NCBI RefSeq assembly: GCF_000820025.1 | Contig: NZ_CDBI01000057.1 | Coordinates: 54,946-118,945 of the forward strand | DNA length: 64,000 bases | Origin: Aeromonas popoffii | GTDB lineage: Bacteria > Pseudomonadota > Gammaproteobacteria > Enterobacterales > Aeromonadaceae | Direction of reading: 5' to 3' | Shown here: positions 53,936-64,000 of the stretch, one piece after another | Position numbering within the stretch: position 1 is the first letter of the stretch | Layout: every line of letters starts with the position of its first letter | Position numbers and translations under genes: made by a program | The notes under the pieces: model-generated | Databases searched by the model: none | What the model was told of the DNA's origin: nothing | The model's input: only the letters and a program-made list of their open reading frames with translations

Positions 53936-54234
53936 GGCGGTCAGGTAGCGCTGAACAAGCTGAGTGTCAGCGCAGTGAAAAAAATCGTAAAAAAATGGGT
54001 CATGGCCGGGAACTAAAGCGGAGCGACCTTGCCTAACTGGGTAGCTTCCAAGGATGGAAGCCAAGACCAGACACATTTCTTGCCTCGATATTCATTAAAA
54101 GTCATTGAAAAGCTTGATGAGTTGAAATGATAGCAAGCAGGGCTGCCCGTTGAAGGCGGCCCTTTTCATTTAGGCTGTTGGCGGGGATATTCGGCGCTCG
54201 AGTGTGCGCCACGGCGACAAGCTGTCTCGACGGG
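53936..54234. other. intergenic region with two unexplained hairpins
   Basis: About 300 bp after msrA. GCTTCC-AAGGAT-GGAAGC (about 54043-54060) and the terminator-like GGGCTGCC/GGCGGCCC (54140-54162) followed by TTTT point to a possible transcript on the plus strand, but no convincing promoter was found. No protein gene was seen. Confidence 0.4.
54140..54166 (+). terminator. orphan terminator-like hairpin
   Basis: GGGCTGCC / GGCGGCCC (one T-G pair), loop CGTTGAA, then TTTTC. No gene immediately upstream on this strand uses it; msrA has its own terminator. Confidence 0.45.
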
Positions 54235-54570
54235 CTAGCTGATGGCGCCGTCAAACAGGTTCTTGATGAGATCGATGAACTCTTCGAGAAAGGCTTGTTG
54301 GGGCGGGGTCGGGGCGCGCAGCCAGACGGCGGAGAGCACCTCTTCCAGATCGGCGACCACGGCATCGGCTTCTTGCATGATCATGAAGCGCAACTTGGGA
54401 TCGAGCTGCGGGTTCTGTTCGCAGATGGCCATCAGGTTGCCAGCGACCCGGCTGCTCACCAGATCTTCGATGGTCTGTTCACCACTGCTCTGTTGCTGGG
54501 CTTCAAACAGCCCCAGACTCTCCACCAGATACTCAATCAGGGCGATATAGCCTTCGCTTTCTACAACCAT
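54235..54570 (-). CDS. DUF3802 family protein
   Basis: 111 aa, acidic and helical, with no membrane segment or catalytic motif. The N-terminus MVVESEGYIALIEYLVESLGLF and the ending FLEEFIDLIKNLFDGAIS fit the DUF3802 family of Vibrio, Shewanella and Aeromonas, whose function is unknown. It seems to be a single gene. The assignment rests on general resemblance. Confidence 0.7.
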   Translation of the reverse strand: MVVESEGYIALIEYLVESLGLFEAQQQSSGEQTIEDLVSSRVAGNLMAICEQNPQLDPKLRFMIMQEADAVVADLEEVLSAVWLRAPTPPQQAFLEEFIDLIKNLFDGAIS

Positions 54571-54625
54571 GGCGGCTTAAATCCTCAACAATACGGAAAA
54601 ACTGTGCGTATTTTAGTGGCTGGAC

Positions 54626-55123
54626 CTAGCTTGGCAAGCGCCAGTGCAGACGATAGCGGATAAAACCGACCCCGCCGCGCTCCACGCTTTCCAATCCGGT
54701 CAGCTGAAAGCCATACCGTAAAAATAGTCCATAGCTGAAGGCACTGGCCTCCGTCGTCAGGGTCTTGATGCCGAGCCGACCGGCCTGGTTGAGGGCAGTG
54801 TCGAGCAAGCGGCCACCGAGCCCCTGCCGTTGATGGTCGGCGCTCACATAGAGCAGGCTCAGGTGACCATCGTCGCTGAGGGTGACAAAGCCGAGTACGG
54901 CGCCCCCTTGCTCCAGCACCCAGCCGTGGTGATCACGCAACTGGCTGGCAAGGCCCGGATGATGGGCGCCGAGGGCCCATTGCTCCACCTGCGCCTCGCT
55001 GTAGTGTTCGGGGCCGCGTTGGCGCACCGACTGCTCGAACAGGATGATAAGGGCGGGGATATGCTGCTCGCTCAGCGGGACCAGATTGGGCTGCTTTGGC
55101 ATGGGGTGGCTCACAGACATCAT
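54626..55123 (-). CDS. GNAT family N-acetyltransferase
   Basis: 165 aa acetyltransferase of the GNAT fold. The acetyl-CoA pyrophosphate loop is HQRQGLGGRLL near residues 104-114, after the strand LSLLYVS; the C-terminal strands include GFQLTGLES and VGFIRYRL. The substrate is unknown. The first of two adjacent ATG codons overlaps the stop of the YjbR-like gene (ATGA), so the two are co-transcribed and coupled. Confidence 0.85.
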   Translation of the reverse strand: MMSVSHPMPKQPNLVPLSEQHIPALIILFEQSVRQRGPEHYSEAQVEQWALGAHHPGLASQLRDHHGWVLEQGGAVLGFVTLSDDGHLSLLYVSADHQRQGLGGRLLDTALNQAGRLGIKTLTTEASAFSYGLFLRYGFQLTGLESVERGGVGFIRYRLHWRLPS

Positions 55124-55476
55124 AGTGTCGGGGCTTGCGGCCGCTTGGCCCTGGGCAGGCCAGCGACCACCCGCTCATAGGAGTGGTGCACCCAGCCTTG
55201 CCACAGATCGCAGGCCAGGGTGTCGCTCAGGGTCACCGTGTTCCAGTGCTGCTTGTTCATGTGCCAGCCGGGTGTGACCTCGGGGTGGATCTCCCGCAGC
55301 AGCAGGGCAAGGTCGGGCTCGCATTTGAGGTTGATGGTGAGCGGCGCTGCTTGCCAATCCACCAGTGCGAACATCTTGCTGGCGATGCGGTAGACCAGGA
55401 TCTCCGGGCCAAACGGCGTGTCTTCGGTGGCGCCCGGCAGGGTCAGCAGAAAGGCTCTCAAACTCGTCAACTCCAT
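55120..55476 (-). CDS. MmcQ/YjbR family protein
   Basis: 118 aa protein with the YjbR (CyaY-like) fold. Characteristic residues are LTLPGATEDTPFGPEILVYRI, given in parts as LPGATEDTPFG and VYRIASKMFAL, then LKCEPDLALLLRE, PGWHMNKQHWNTV and SYERVVAGLPRAKR. Members are often described as DNA-binding, but the biochemical role is unproven. The ATG with GAGGAAC upstream was chosen over a longer frame. Its stop overlaps the GNAT gene start. Confidence 0.88.
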   Translation of the reverse strand: MELTSLRAFLLTLPGATEDTPFGPEILVYRIASKMFALVDWQAAPLTINLKCEPDLALLLREIHPEVTPGWHMNKQHWNTVTLSDTLACDLWQGWVHHSYERVVAGLPRAKRPQAPTL

Positions 55477-55582
55477 GCTCAGGTTCCTCGCCAGTTGCCA
55501 TGCAAACGTATTAGTCGGGTGAGAATATCTGTTAAGATGCGCGCCTACTATACCCCAATGCCGTCGATGAGGGAGTCGCAAG

Positions 55583-56380
55583 ATGCTGTATCACAAGACG
55601 TTCGAGCTTGGCCCCGACAGGGATTGGGTGGTATTCGTGCACGGTGCCGGTGGCAGCTCCTCCATCTGGTTCAAGCAGCTGCGCGCCTATCGCGAGCACT
55701 TCAACGTGCTGCTGCTGGACCTGCGCGGCCACGGGCAGTCTCACCGGTTGCAGCAGGTGGTCAAGGGTCACTACAGCTTTCGAGCCGTGACTGAGGACAT
55801 AGTACGCCTGCTCGATCATCTCAATATCCGCTGCGCCCACTTTGTCGGCATTTCGCTGGGCACCATCCTTATTCGCCATCTGGCGGAGCTCTGCCCGGAG
55901 CGGGTCAAGAGCATGGTGCTGGGCGGCGCCATACTGCGACTTGATATTCGCTCCCGGGTATTGGTGCAGCTTGGCCGGGTCGGCCAGCACATCCTGCCCT
56001 ACATGTGGCTCTACCGGCTGTTCGCCTTTATCATCATGCCGCGCCAGCACCATCAGGAGTCGCGCAACCTGTTCGTGCGCGAGGCGCGTAAATTGTGCCA
56101 GAAGGAGTTCAAACGCTGGTTCCGCCTCGCCACCGAGGTCAATCCGCTGATGCGTTACTTCAAGGAGCGCACCCTGCCGATCCCGACCCTCTATGTGATG
56201 GGGGAGGAGGATCACATGTTCCTGGCACCGGTGCGCGAGCAGGTGGCCCGCGATGCCAGCGCCTCGCTGGCGGTGATCGAACAGTGCGGCCATGTCTGCA
56301 ATGTGGAGCAGCCGGAGCTGTTCAATCGCACCACGCTGGACTTTATCGCCCGCCAGACCTCATCCACTCACCCGAAGTAA
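55583..56380 (+). CDS. alpha/beta-hydrolase fold protein
   Basis: 265 aa. Oxyanion-hole region FVHGAGGSS, nucleophile elbow VGISLGT (Ser near 94), acid in GEEDHMF and the final His in EQCGHVCNVEQPELFN make a complete catalytic triad. A cap domain with LPYMWLYRLFAFIIMPRQHHQ inserts between. Substrate unknown; the fold includes esterases, lactonases and dehalogenases. GAGGGAG precedes the ATG. Its 3' end overlaps that of the LysR gene on the other strand by 13 bp. Confidence 0.88.
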   Translation: MLYHKTFELGPDRDWVVFVHGAGGSSSIWFKQLRAYREHFNVLLLDLRGHGQSHRLQQVVKGHYSFRAVTEDIVRLLDHLNIRCAHFVGISLGTILIRHLAELCPERVKSMVLGGAILRLDIRSRVLVQLGRVGQHILPYMWLYRLFAFIIMPRQHHQESRNLFVREARKLCQKEFKRWFRLATEVNPLMRYFKERTLPIPTLYVMGEEDHMFLAPVREQVARDASASLAVIEQCGHVCNVEQPELFNRTTLDFIARQTSSTHPK

Positions 56381-57273
56381 TGGGCGATGTCGAGGTAGCG
56401 CTGGCGGATGTGCTCGATCAATAGCCTTATCTTGCGCGGCGGCTGACGGGTAAAGGGGTAGACGGCGTAGATGCCGAGTTTCTTGCCCACCTGATCGGGA
56501 AAAAGGTCCACCAGCTCGCCGTTCATCAGATCGTGATAGACCAGGCAGCGCGGCACATAGACGATGCCGCGCCCCCCCAGTGCCGCCTTGCGCAGGGCCC
56601 CGGCGTTGTCGGTGCAAAAGCTGCCCGACACCGACAAGAGATAGTTGCCGTTCTCCCCCCTGAAGGCCCACTCCGAGGCGCCCGTGCTCTGGTAGGCGTA
56701 GCGCAGGCAGTTGTGTGCCAGCAGATCGGAGGGCACGCGCGGTGCTCCGAAGCGGCGCACGTAGCCGGGGGAGGCGCAGATCACCCACTGGGAATCGAGG
56801 ATGTGACGGGCGATAAGACTCGAGTCATCCAGATAGCCGGTGCGAATGACCAGGTCAAACCCCTCTTCCACCAGATTGACGAAGCGATTCTCCAGCGACA
56901 TCTCCACCGTGAGCCCAGGGTGCTGCTGGCAAAAGTCGGCCACCGCGTCTGCCAGCAGCAGCTCCCCCGAAATGGTGGGCACCGACATGCGCACATGGCC
57001 GCTCACCTTTTCACCAAACCCCGCCACGGCGTCGAAAGCGTCCAGTGCGGCGGCCTTCACATTTTTGGCACCCTGATAAAGCTCCTTGCCCGCCTCGCTC
57101 AGGGTGAGGCTGCGGGTGGTGCGATAGAGCAGCTGCACCCCGAGATCGTCCTCCAGGCGCCCAATTCGTTTGCTAACCACTGAATTTGTAAGGGAATTTT
57201 GTTCAGCCACCTTGCTGAAGGAGCCGGCTTCCACCACCTGGGCGAAGAGAATGAGGTCGTCGCTACGGGCCAT
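56368..57273 (-). CDS. LysR-type transcriptional regulator
   Basis: 301 aa. The N-terminal winged helix-turn-helix (about 1-60) reads LILFAQVVEAGSFSKVAEQN and IGRLEDDLGVQLLYRTTRSL; the effector-binding domain (about 90-300) follows, with GHVRMSVPTISGELLL and the C-terminal RHxLDSQWVICASPGYV-type segment. The ATG at 57273 is preferred over a TTG three codons earlier. It is divergent from the lactate permease gene across 129 bp and is therefore the likely local regulator of the lld operon. Effector unknown, lactate plausible. Confidence 0.9.
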   Translation of the reverse strand: MARSDDLILFAQVVEAGSFSKVAEQNSLTNSVVSKRIGRLEDDLGVQLLYRTTRSLTLSEAGKELYQGAKNVKAAALDAFDAVAGFGEKVSGHVRMSVPTISGELLLADAVADFCQQHPGLTVEMSLENRFVNLVEEGFDLVIRTGYLDDSSLIARHILDSQWVICASPGYVRRFGAPRVPSDLLAHNCLRYAYQSTGASEWAFRGENGNYLLSVSGSFCTDNAGALRKAALGGRGIVYVPRCLVYHDLMNGELVDLFPDQVGKKLGIYAVYPFTRQPPRKIRLLIEHIRQRYLDIAHYFG

Positions 57274-57402
57274 ATTGATCAACTTTTGGAATTAATGTTG
57301 TTCATTATTTCCATATATCGCGAAAAGGGAAGAGAGTAAGGTCACGTCCGCTTAACAAAAAGACAACAAGGTGCACCTCTGCACCACTCGGACAAGGACG
57401 CA

Positions 57403-59103
57403 ATGATGACAGACACCCTGCTGGCCCTGATGGCCTTCTCGCCGATCCTGGTGGCCGCCGTGCTGCTGGTCGGCCTCAACTGGCCCGCCAAACGCGCCAT
57501 GCCCATCGCCTTTCTGTTGACCGTCTTGATCGCCCTGTGGGGCTGGCAGATGAGCCCGACCCGGGTGATCGCCTCTACCCTGCAGGGGTTGTTGATCACG
57601 CTGACCGTGCTCTGGATCGTGTTCGGCGCCATCCTGATGCTCAACACCCTCAAACACACAGGCGCCATCACGGCGATCCGCAGCGGCTTTACCAACATCT
57701 CGCCGGATAGGCGTATCCAGGCCATCATCATCGCCTGGTGCTTCGGCGCCTTTATCGAAGGGGCCTCGGGCTTTGGTACGCCAGCCGCTATCGCCGCTCC
57801 CCTGCTGGTGGCCATCGGTTTTCCGGCGCTCGCCGCCGTGCTGCTCGGCATGATGATCCAGTCCACGCCGGTATCATTCGGTGCTGTGGGTACCCCCATT
57901 CTGGTAGGGATCAACAAGGGGCTCGACAGCCAGACTATCGGCCAGACCCTGAGTGCAGGCGGCAGCAGCTGGGAGGTTTACCTGCAGCAGATCACCACCA
58001 ACGTGGCCCTCATTCACGCCACCGTCGGCACCCTGATGCCGGTGCTGATGGTGATGATGCTGACCCGTTTCTTTGGCCGTCACCGCAGCTGGACCGAGGG
58101 GCTCGCCATATTGCCGTTCGCCCTCTTCGCCGGGCTGGCCTTCACCGTGCCCTATGCCCTGACCGGTATGCTGCTTGGTCCCGAGTTCCCGTCCCTCATC
58201 GGCGGTCTGGTGGGGTTGGCGCTGGTGGTAACGGCGGCGCGGGCCGGCTTTCTGGTGCCCAAAACCGGGTGGGATTTCGCCCCTGAAAACGAGTGGCCGA
58301 CCGAGTGGCTGGGCTCCCTCAAGCTCGATCTGAAAACGGCTGCCGCCCGCCCCATGTCGCTGCTGCTGGCCTGGATGCCCTATGTGGCGCTGGCACTCCT
58401 GCTGGTGGCAAGCCGGGTCAGCCCCGGGTTCAAGGCAAGCCTCTTGTCGGTGAGCCTTGCCTTCACAGACCTGCTGGGGGAGCCGGGAGTGAGCGCCTCC
58501 ATTGAACCGCTTTACCTGCCGGGGGGCCTGCTGGTGCTCTGCGCCCTGCTGGCCACCCTGCTGCAATCGCGCTCCCTTGTCCCCTTTGGCCGGGCACTGG
58601 GGGAGTCCAGCCGTACCCTGATCGGGGCCGGCTTCGTGCTCATCTTCACCGTGCCCATGGTGCGCCTCTTCATCAACTCCGGCGTGAACGGGGCGGATCT
58701 CGCCAGCATGCCGGTGACCACGGCGAATTTTGCCGCAGGGTTGGTGGGGGAGTTCTTCCCGGCCCTGAGCGCCACCATAGGGGCGCTCGGGGCCTTTATC
58801 GCCGGCTCCAACACTGTGTCGAACATGATGTTCAGCCAGTTCCAGTTTGAAGTGGCCCAGACCCTCGGCGTATCGACCGCCGCTATGCTGGCGCTGCAGG
58901 CGGTGGGGGCGGCGGCCGGCAACATGATTGCCATTCACAACGTGGTGGCGGCGTCGGCCACCGTGGGGCTGCTCGGCCGTGAGGGGGCGACGTTGCGCAA
59001 GACAGCGCTACCCACGCTCTACTACCTGCTGGCCACCGGCCTGATCGGGCTGGCGCTCATGTACAGCTTCCACATCTCGGACGCACTGCTGCAATTGAAG
59101 TAA
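57403..59103 (+). CDS. lldP: L-lactate/glycolate permease (LldP family)
   Basis: 566 aa inner-membrane lactate:proton symporter with at least 12 helices (E. coli LldP 551). Family motifs include [24 protein letters not shown], given here as [14 protein letters not shown], plus [28 protein letters not shown] and [24 protein letters not shown] lies before the first ATG. First gene of lldP-lldE-lldF-lldG-dld2, with 12 bp to lldE, so uptake and oxidation of lactate are expressed together. Confidence 0.95.
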   Translation: MMTDTLLALMAFSPILVAAVLLVGLNWPAKRAMPIAFLLTVLIALWGWQMSPTRVIASTLQGLLITLTVLWIVFGAILMLNTLKHTGAITAIRSGFTNISPDRRIQAIIIAWCFGAFIEGASGFGTPAAIAAPLLVAIGFPALAAVLLGMMIQSTPVSFGAVGTPILVGINKGLDSQTIGQTLSAGGSSWEVYLQQITTNVALIHATVGTLMPVLMVMMLTRFFGRHRSWTEGLAILPFALFAGLAFTVPYALTGMLLGPEFPSLIGGLVGLALVVTAARAGFLVPKTGWDFAPENEWPTEWLGSLKLDLKTAAARPMSLLLAWMPYVALALLLVASRVSPGFKASLLSVSLAFTDLLGEPGVSASIEPLYLPGGLLVLCALLATLLQSRSLVPFGRALGESSRTLIGAGFVLIFTVPMVRLFINSGVNGADLASMPVTTANFAAGLVGEFFPALSATIGALGAFIAGSNTVSNMMFSQFQFEVAQTLGVSTAAMLALQAVGAAAGNMIAIHNVVAASATVGLLGREGATLRKTALPTLYYLLATGLIGLALMYSFHISDALLQLK

Positions 59104-59115
59104 GGAGAGCAAGTG

Positions 59116-59892
59116 ATGAAGGTAATGCGGGTCTATCCGGCCAAGCCGGCCGATGTCTATCTCTATGCCACCTGTCTGGTGGATCTGTTCGACCCGGTGG
59201 CGGGGCTCGATGCCATCGCCCTGCTCGAGCGGGAGGGGATAAGGGTGCACTTTGTCGAGAAACAGACCTGCTGCGGACAGCCGGCCTACACCTCCGGCCA
59301 TGAAGAGGAGGCGCGCAAGGTGGCGCAAAGCCAGATGGCGCTCTTCCCCGAGCCTTGGCCGGTGGTGGTGCTCTCTGGCTCCTGTGGCGGCATGATGCAC
59401 CATCACTATGGTCGTCTCTTTCCCGGCAACCCCGAGGTTGCGGCCTTCTGCGAGCGGGTGTTCGAACTCACCGAGTTTCTGGCCCAGATCTGCCGGGTGC
59501 GCTGGCACGGAGTGGGGGAGGCGAGCATCGTCATGCACACCTCCTGCTCGGCCAGGCGCGAGATGCAGGTGCACAGTCGAGCCCGAGCCCTGCTGGGCCA
59601 GCTTGAGGGCGTCACCCTGCATGAGCAGGCCTACGAGAGTGAATGCTGCGGTTTTGGCGGTACCTTCTCGGTGCGCCACCCCCACATCAGCCAGGCCATG
59701 GTGGAGGACAAGACCCGCCACCTGCTGGCGACCGGTGCCGACACCCTGGTGAGCGCCGACTGGGGGTGCCTGCTCAATATCAAGGGATCCCTGGCCTATC
59801 AGGGCAAGAGACTTCCCGCCATGCACCTGGCCAGTTTCCTGCTCGCCCACAGCGAGCCTGTGGCAGAAAAAAAGGAGGCCCACCATGAGTGA
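59116..59892 (+). CDS. lldE: L-lactate dehydrogenase complex subunit LldE/LutA
   Basis: 258 aa subunit of the LldEFG (LutABC) L-lactate-oxidising complex, which feeds electrons to the quinone pool. It has two cysteine-rich CCG domains: CCGQPAYTSGH with SGSCGGM, and TSCSARRE with ESECCGFGGTFSV, probable ligands of an iron-sulfur cluster. AAGGAG lies 8 bases before the ATG; a GTG one codon upstream is less likely. It overlaps lldF by 8 bases. Confidence 0.93.
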   Translation: MKVMRVYPAKPADVYLYATCLVDLFDPVAGLDAIALLEREGIRVHFVEKQTCCGQPAYTSGHEEEARKVAQSQMALFPEPWPVVVLSGSCGGMMHHHYGRLFPGNPEVAAFCERVFELTEFLAQICRVRWHGVGEASIVMHTSCSARREMQVHSRARALLGQLEGVTLHEQAYESECCGFGGTFSVRHPHISQAMVEDKTRHLLATGADTLVSADWGCLLNIKGSLAYQGKRLPAMHLASFLLAHSEPVAEKKEAHHE

Positions 59893-61321
59893 GCACGCCA
59901 AGTATTCGCCGCGCCGCTTCCATCCCCAGGCCGAGGCTGCCCTGGCCGACCCCGTGCTGCGCCAGAACTTTCGCGGCGCCATGGATTATCTGCGCGGCAA
60001 GCGTCGTGATGCCTTTGCCGACCCGGCCGAGGAGGCGGCGGTGCGTGATGCCGCCGAGCAAATTCGCCAGCGCTGCCTCTCGCGCCTGCCGGAGCTTTTG
60101 GAGCAGCTCGAAGCCAACTGCGAGCGCAACGGCATCCGGGTGCACTGGGCCCAGACGCCCGACGAAGCCAACGCCATCATCCTCGGCATCGCCCAGCAAC
60201 ACGGGGTGAGATCCATCGTCAAGGGCAAGTCCATGGTGAGCGAGGAGGTGGGGTTCAATCACGAGATGGCGCGCCACGGCATCCGCTGCCTCGAGAGCGA
60301 CATGGGGGAGTTCATCGTCCAGCTCGACGGCGATACCCCGTCCCACATCATCATGCCCGCCATCCACAAGAACAAGCAGGAGGTGAGCGACACCTTCGCC
60401 CACAACCTCGAAGACTTCACCCCCACCACGGACGTGGACGCACTGATCCAGACCGGGCGGCGGGCCCTTCGCGAGGAGTTTCGCCGCGCCGGCATGGGGC
60501 TGTCGGGGGTCAACTTCGCGGTGGCGGAGACCGGCAGCCTCTGTCTGGTGGAGAATGAGGGCAACGGGCGCATGTGCACCACTGTGCCAAACGTGCACGT
60601 GGCCATCACCGGCATCGAGAAGGTGGTGGAGTTCCTCTCCGACGTGCCTCCCCTTTACAGCGCCCTGACCCGTTCGGCCACCGGTCAGGCGATCTCCACC
60701 TACTTCAATGTCATCAGCGGCCCGCGCCGGGAAGGGGAGCTGGACGGCCCGGACGAGGTGCACCTGGTGCTGCTCGACAACGGCCGCAGCCAGGCCTATC
60801 GGGACGAGGAGCTGCGCAAGACCTTGCAGTGCATCCGCTGCGGCGCCTGCATGAACCACTGCCCGGTCTACACCCGCATCGGCGGCCACGCCTACGGCAC
60901 CATCTACCCGGGCCCCATCGGCAAGATCATCTCCCCCCATCTGCTGGGGCTCGAAAGCACCAGCGATCTGGTGACGGCGTCGAGCCTGTGCGGCGCCTGC
61001 GGCGAAGTGTGCCCGGTGCGCATTCCCATTCCCGACATGCTGCAGCGCCTGCGCCGGGAGGCCAAGCACGAGGCGGCGCCGGGTCGCGAGCCGCTGGCAG
61101 GGCAGGGGGCTGCTGGCAGTCGTCTGGAATCCCTCGCCATGCAGGGTTTTGCTTTTGCCGCCACCCACCCACGGATCTATCACGCCGCGACCGGTGTCGC
61201 CGGTCGGCTGCGGGCTCTTGTGCCAACACACCTGGGTCCCTGGACCCAGTGCCGCGAGGCCCCCAAGCCCGCCCCCCGAAGCCTGCACGCCCTGCTGCGC
61301 CGGAAAAAAAAGGAGTCTTGA
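59885..61321 (+). CDS. lldF: L-lactate dehydrogenase complex iron-sulfur subunit LldF/LutB
   Basis: 478 aa. The N-terminal LUD domain (about 60-290: KGKSMVSEEVGFN, GMGLSGVNFAVAETGSLCLVENEGN in parts GVNFAVAETGSL and ENEGNGRM) is followed by a ferredoxin-like domain with two 4Fe-4S motifs, CIRCGACMNHCPVY near 312-325 and CGACGEVCPV near 366. It passes electrons from lactate to quinone within the LldEFG complex. The C-terminal tail is basic. The start overlaps lldE. lldG begins one base after its stop. Confidence 0.94.
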   Translation: MSEHAKYSPRRFHPQAEAALADPVLRQNFRGAMDYLRGKRRDAFADPAEEAAVRDAAEQIRQRCLSRLPELLEQLEANCERNGIRVHWAQTPDEANAIILGIAQQHGVRSIVKGKSMVSEEVGFNHEMARHGIRCLESDMGEFIVQLDGDTPSHIIMPAIHKNKQEVSDTFAHNLEDFTPTTDVDALIQTGRRALREEFRRAGMGLSGVNFAVAETGSLCLVENEGNGRMCTTVPNVHVAITGIEKVVEFLSDVPPLYSALTRSATGQAISTYFNVISGPRREGELDGPDEVHLVLLDNGRSQAYRDEELRKTLQCIRCGACMNHCPVYTRIGGHAYGTIYPGPIGKIISPHLLGLESTSDLVTASSLCGACGEVCPVRIPIPDMLQRLRREAKHEAAPGREPLAGQGAAGSRLESLAMQGFAFAATHPRIYHAATGVAGRLRALVPTHLGPWTQCREAPKPAPRSLHALLRRKKKES

Positions 61322-61322
61322 T

Positions 61323-61966
61323 ATGTCGAGCAAAGAGGCCATATTGCACCGCCTGCGCGGCGCGGCCACCCCCATTGCGCCTGCACCGCATGCCTGGCAG
61401 CCCTGGTGCGGTGAGGATGATCAGACGCGGCGCGCACGTTTCCTTAGCGGGATCACCGCCGCCCACGCCGAGATCCTGACCGTACAGGAGGCGAACCTTG
61501 CCCGCGAACTGACCGCCTGGCTGGATGGGGAAGGGATCTCGCGGCTCGCCTGCGGCCAGGGTGGCCGCTGGCAAGATGAGGTGGCGGTGGCTTGCGCCGG
61601 GCGCTCGGTATTGACGCCCGCTGGCGAGTTCGCCAGCTGGAAGGACTCGCTGTTCGACACCCGTCAGGCCGGCATCACCCACTGTGCGGGCGCCATCGCC
61701 GATACCGGCACCCTGGTGTTGATACCTGATGGCGGCGAGCCGCGCACCCTCTCCCTGGTGCCCCCCTGTCATATTGCGCTGCTGGCGGCGTCCACCATTG
61801 CCGACAACCTGGCCGGGTTGGTGGCGGTGGGGGGCTGGCAACAGGCCATGCCCACCAATTTGCTGCTGGTTTCCGGCCCCTCCAAGACCGCCGACATCCA
61901 GCAGACCCTGGCCTACGGTGCCCACGGCCCGAGCCGTCTGTTGGTAGTGCTGGTGGAGGATTGTTG

Positions 61967-61967
<1 letters not shown>
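61323..61967 (+). CDS. lldG: L-lactate dehydrogenase complex subunit LldG/LutC
   Basis: 214 aa LUD-domain protein, third subunit of LldEFG. Visible features are a helical N-terminus (SSKEAILHRLRGA), the conserved GAIADTGTLVLIPDGGEPRTLSL-type core (GAIADTGTLVLI), then PPCHIALL and VSGPSKTADIQQTLAYGAHGP. The last is the family ending that includes the S-K-T-A-D motif. The ATG at 61323 was chosen; a frame extending 58 codons upstream lies inside lldF. The stop overlaps the next start (TGATG). Confidence 0.93.

Positions 61968-64000
<2,033 letters not shown>

Noticed and set aside
59780..61375. 531-codon minus-strand frame opposite lldF
   Set aside because: Shadow frame; lldF has its iron-sulfur and LUD motifs on the plus strand.

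Overview
The window is ordinary gammaproteobacterial chromosome, GC-rich (roughly 60% by eye), and most likely from Aeromonas. The best single clue is a complete tripartite pore-forming toxin operon of the ahlABC type (40942-43998). Gene content and order (adhE-ychE-oppABCDF; hinT-ycfL-lpoB-thiK; ycfP-ndh; lysC behind a lysine riboswitch; lldP-lldEFG-dld2) match the enteric/Vibrio/Shewanella neighbourhood. No CRISPR array, insertion sequence, prophage or integron was seen. Both window edges cut genes: a CstA-family transporter on the left and a D-lactate dehydrogenase on the right.

Layout. 1-3577: a CstA-type transporter with the BtsS/BtsR sensor pair that probably controls it. 3578-3930: a gap holding a promoter, a folded three-helix RNA and a terminator, read here as a new small RNA. 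3931-5166: a c-di-GMP HD-GYP protein. 5277-7952: adhE, with an FNR-like box upstream and a decayed dioxygenase gene beyond it. 8797-15305: ychE and the oligopeptide importer oppABCDF. 15410-16690: a yybP-ykoY (Mn2+/pH) riboswitch, alx, and a duplicated copy of the alx 3' end. 16982-21747: a dicarboxylate/amino-acid symporter, a lipoprotein, tRNA-Pro(GGG), a class I dihydroorotase and a two-domain PTPS-like protein. 21832-23844: a chemoreceptor. 24095-28717: hinT, lipoproteins, lpoB (activator of PBP1b), thiK and another lipoprotein.

28825-32287 is the most interesting stretch. A 157-codon gene encodes a signal-sequence-bearing, membrane-anchored protein with a basic tail of ribosome-tunnel length. 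It sits directly before a second secD-secF pair whose ribosome-binding site can base-pair with the spacer. This is the architecture of the VemP/SecM/MifM secretion monitors, but the protein resembles none of them at its C-terminus. It is proposed as a new arrest-peptide control of secDF2.

32355-40861: a DUF924 protein, two tandem M3 oligopeptidases, a purine permease, ycfP and ndh. In E. coli ycfP-ndh directly follow thiK-nagZ; here about 11 kb, including the secDF2 block, lies between and nagZ is absent. 40942-44096: ahlABC preceded by a 33-codon leader gene overlapping ahlA. 44435-49765: ybjQ, an S66 carboxypeptidase, an LtaS-like membrane sulfatase-fold enzyme and a kinase-fold protein. 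49861-53021: lysC with lysine riboswitch and promoter, then argA with an ArgR box. 53235-56380: msrA, a DUF3802 protein, a GNAT protein, a YjbR protein and a hydrolase. 56368-64000: a LysR regulator divergent from the lactate uptake and oxidation operon lldP-lldE-lldF-lldG-dld2.
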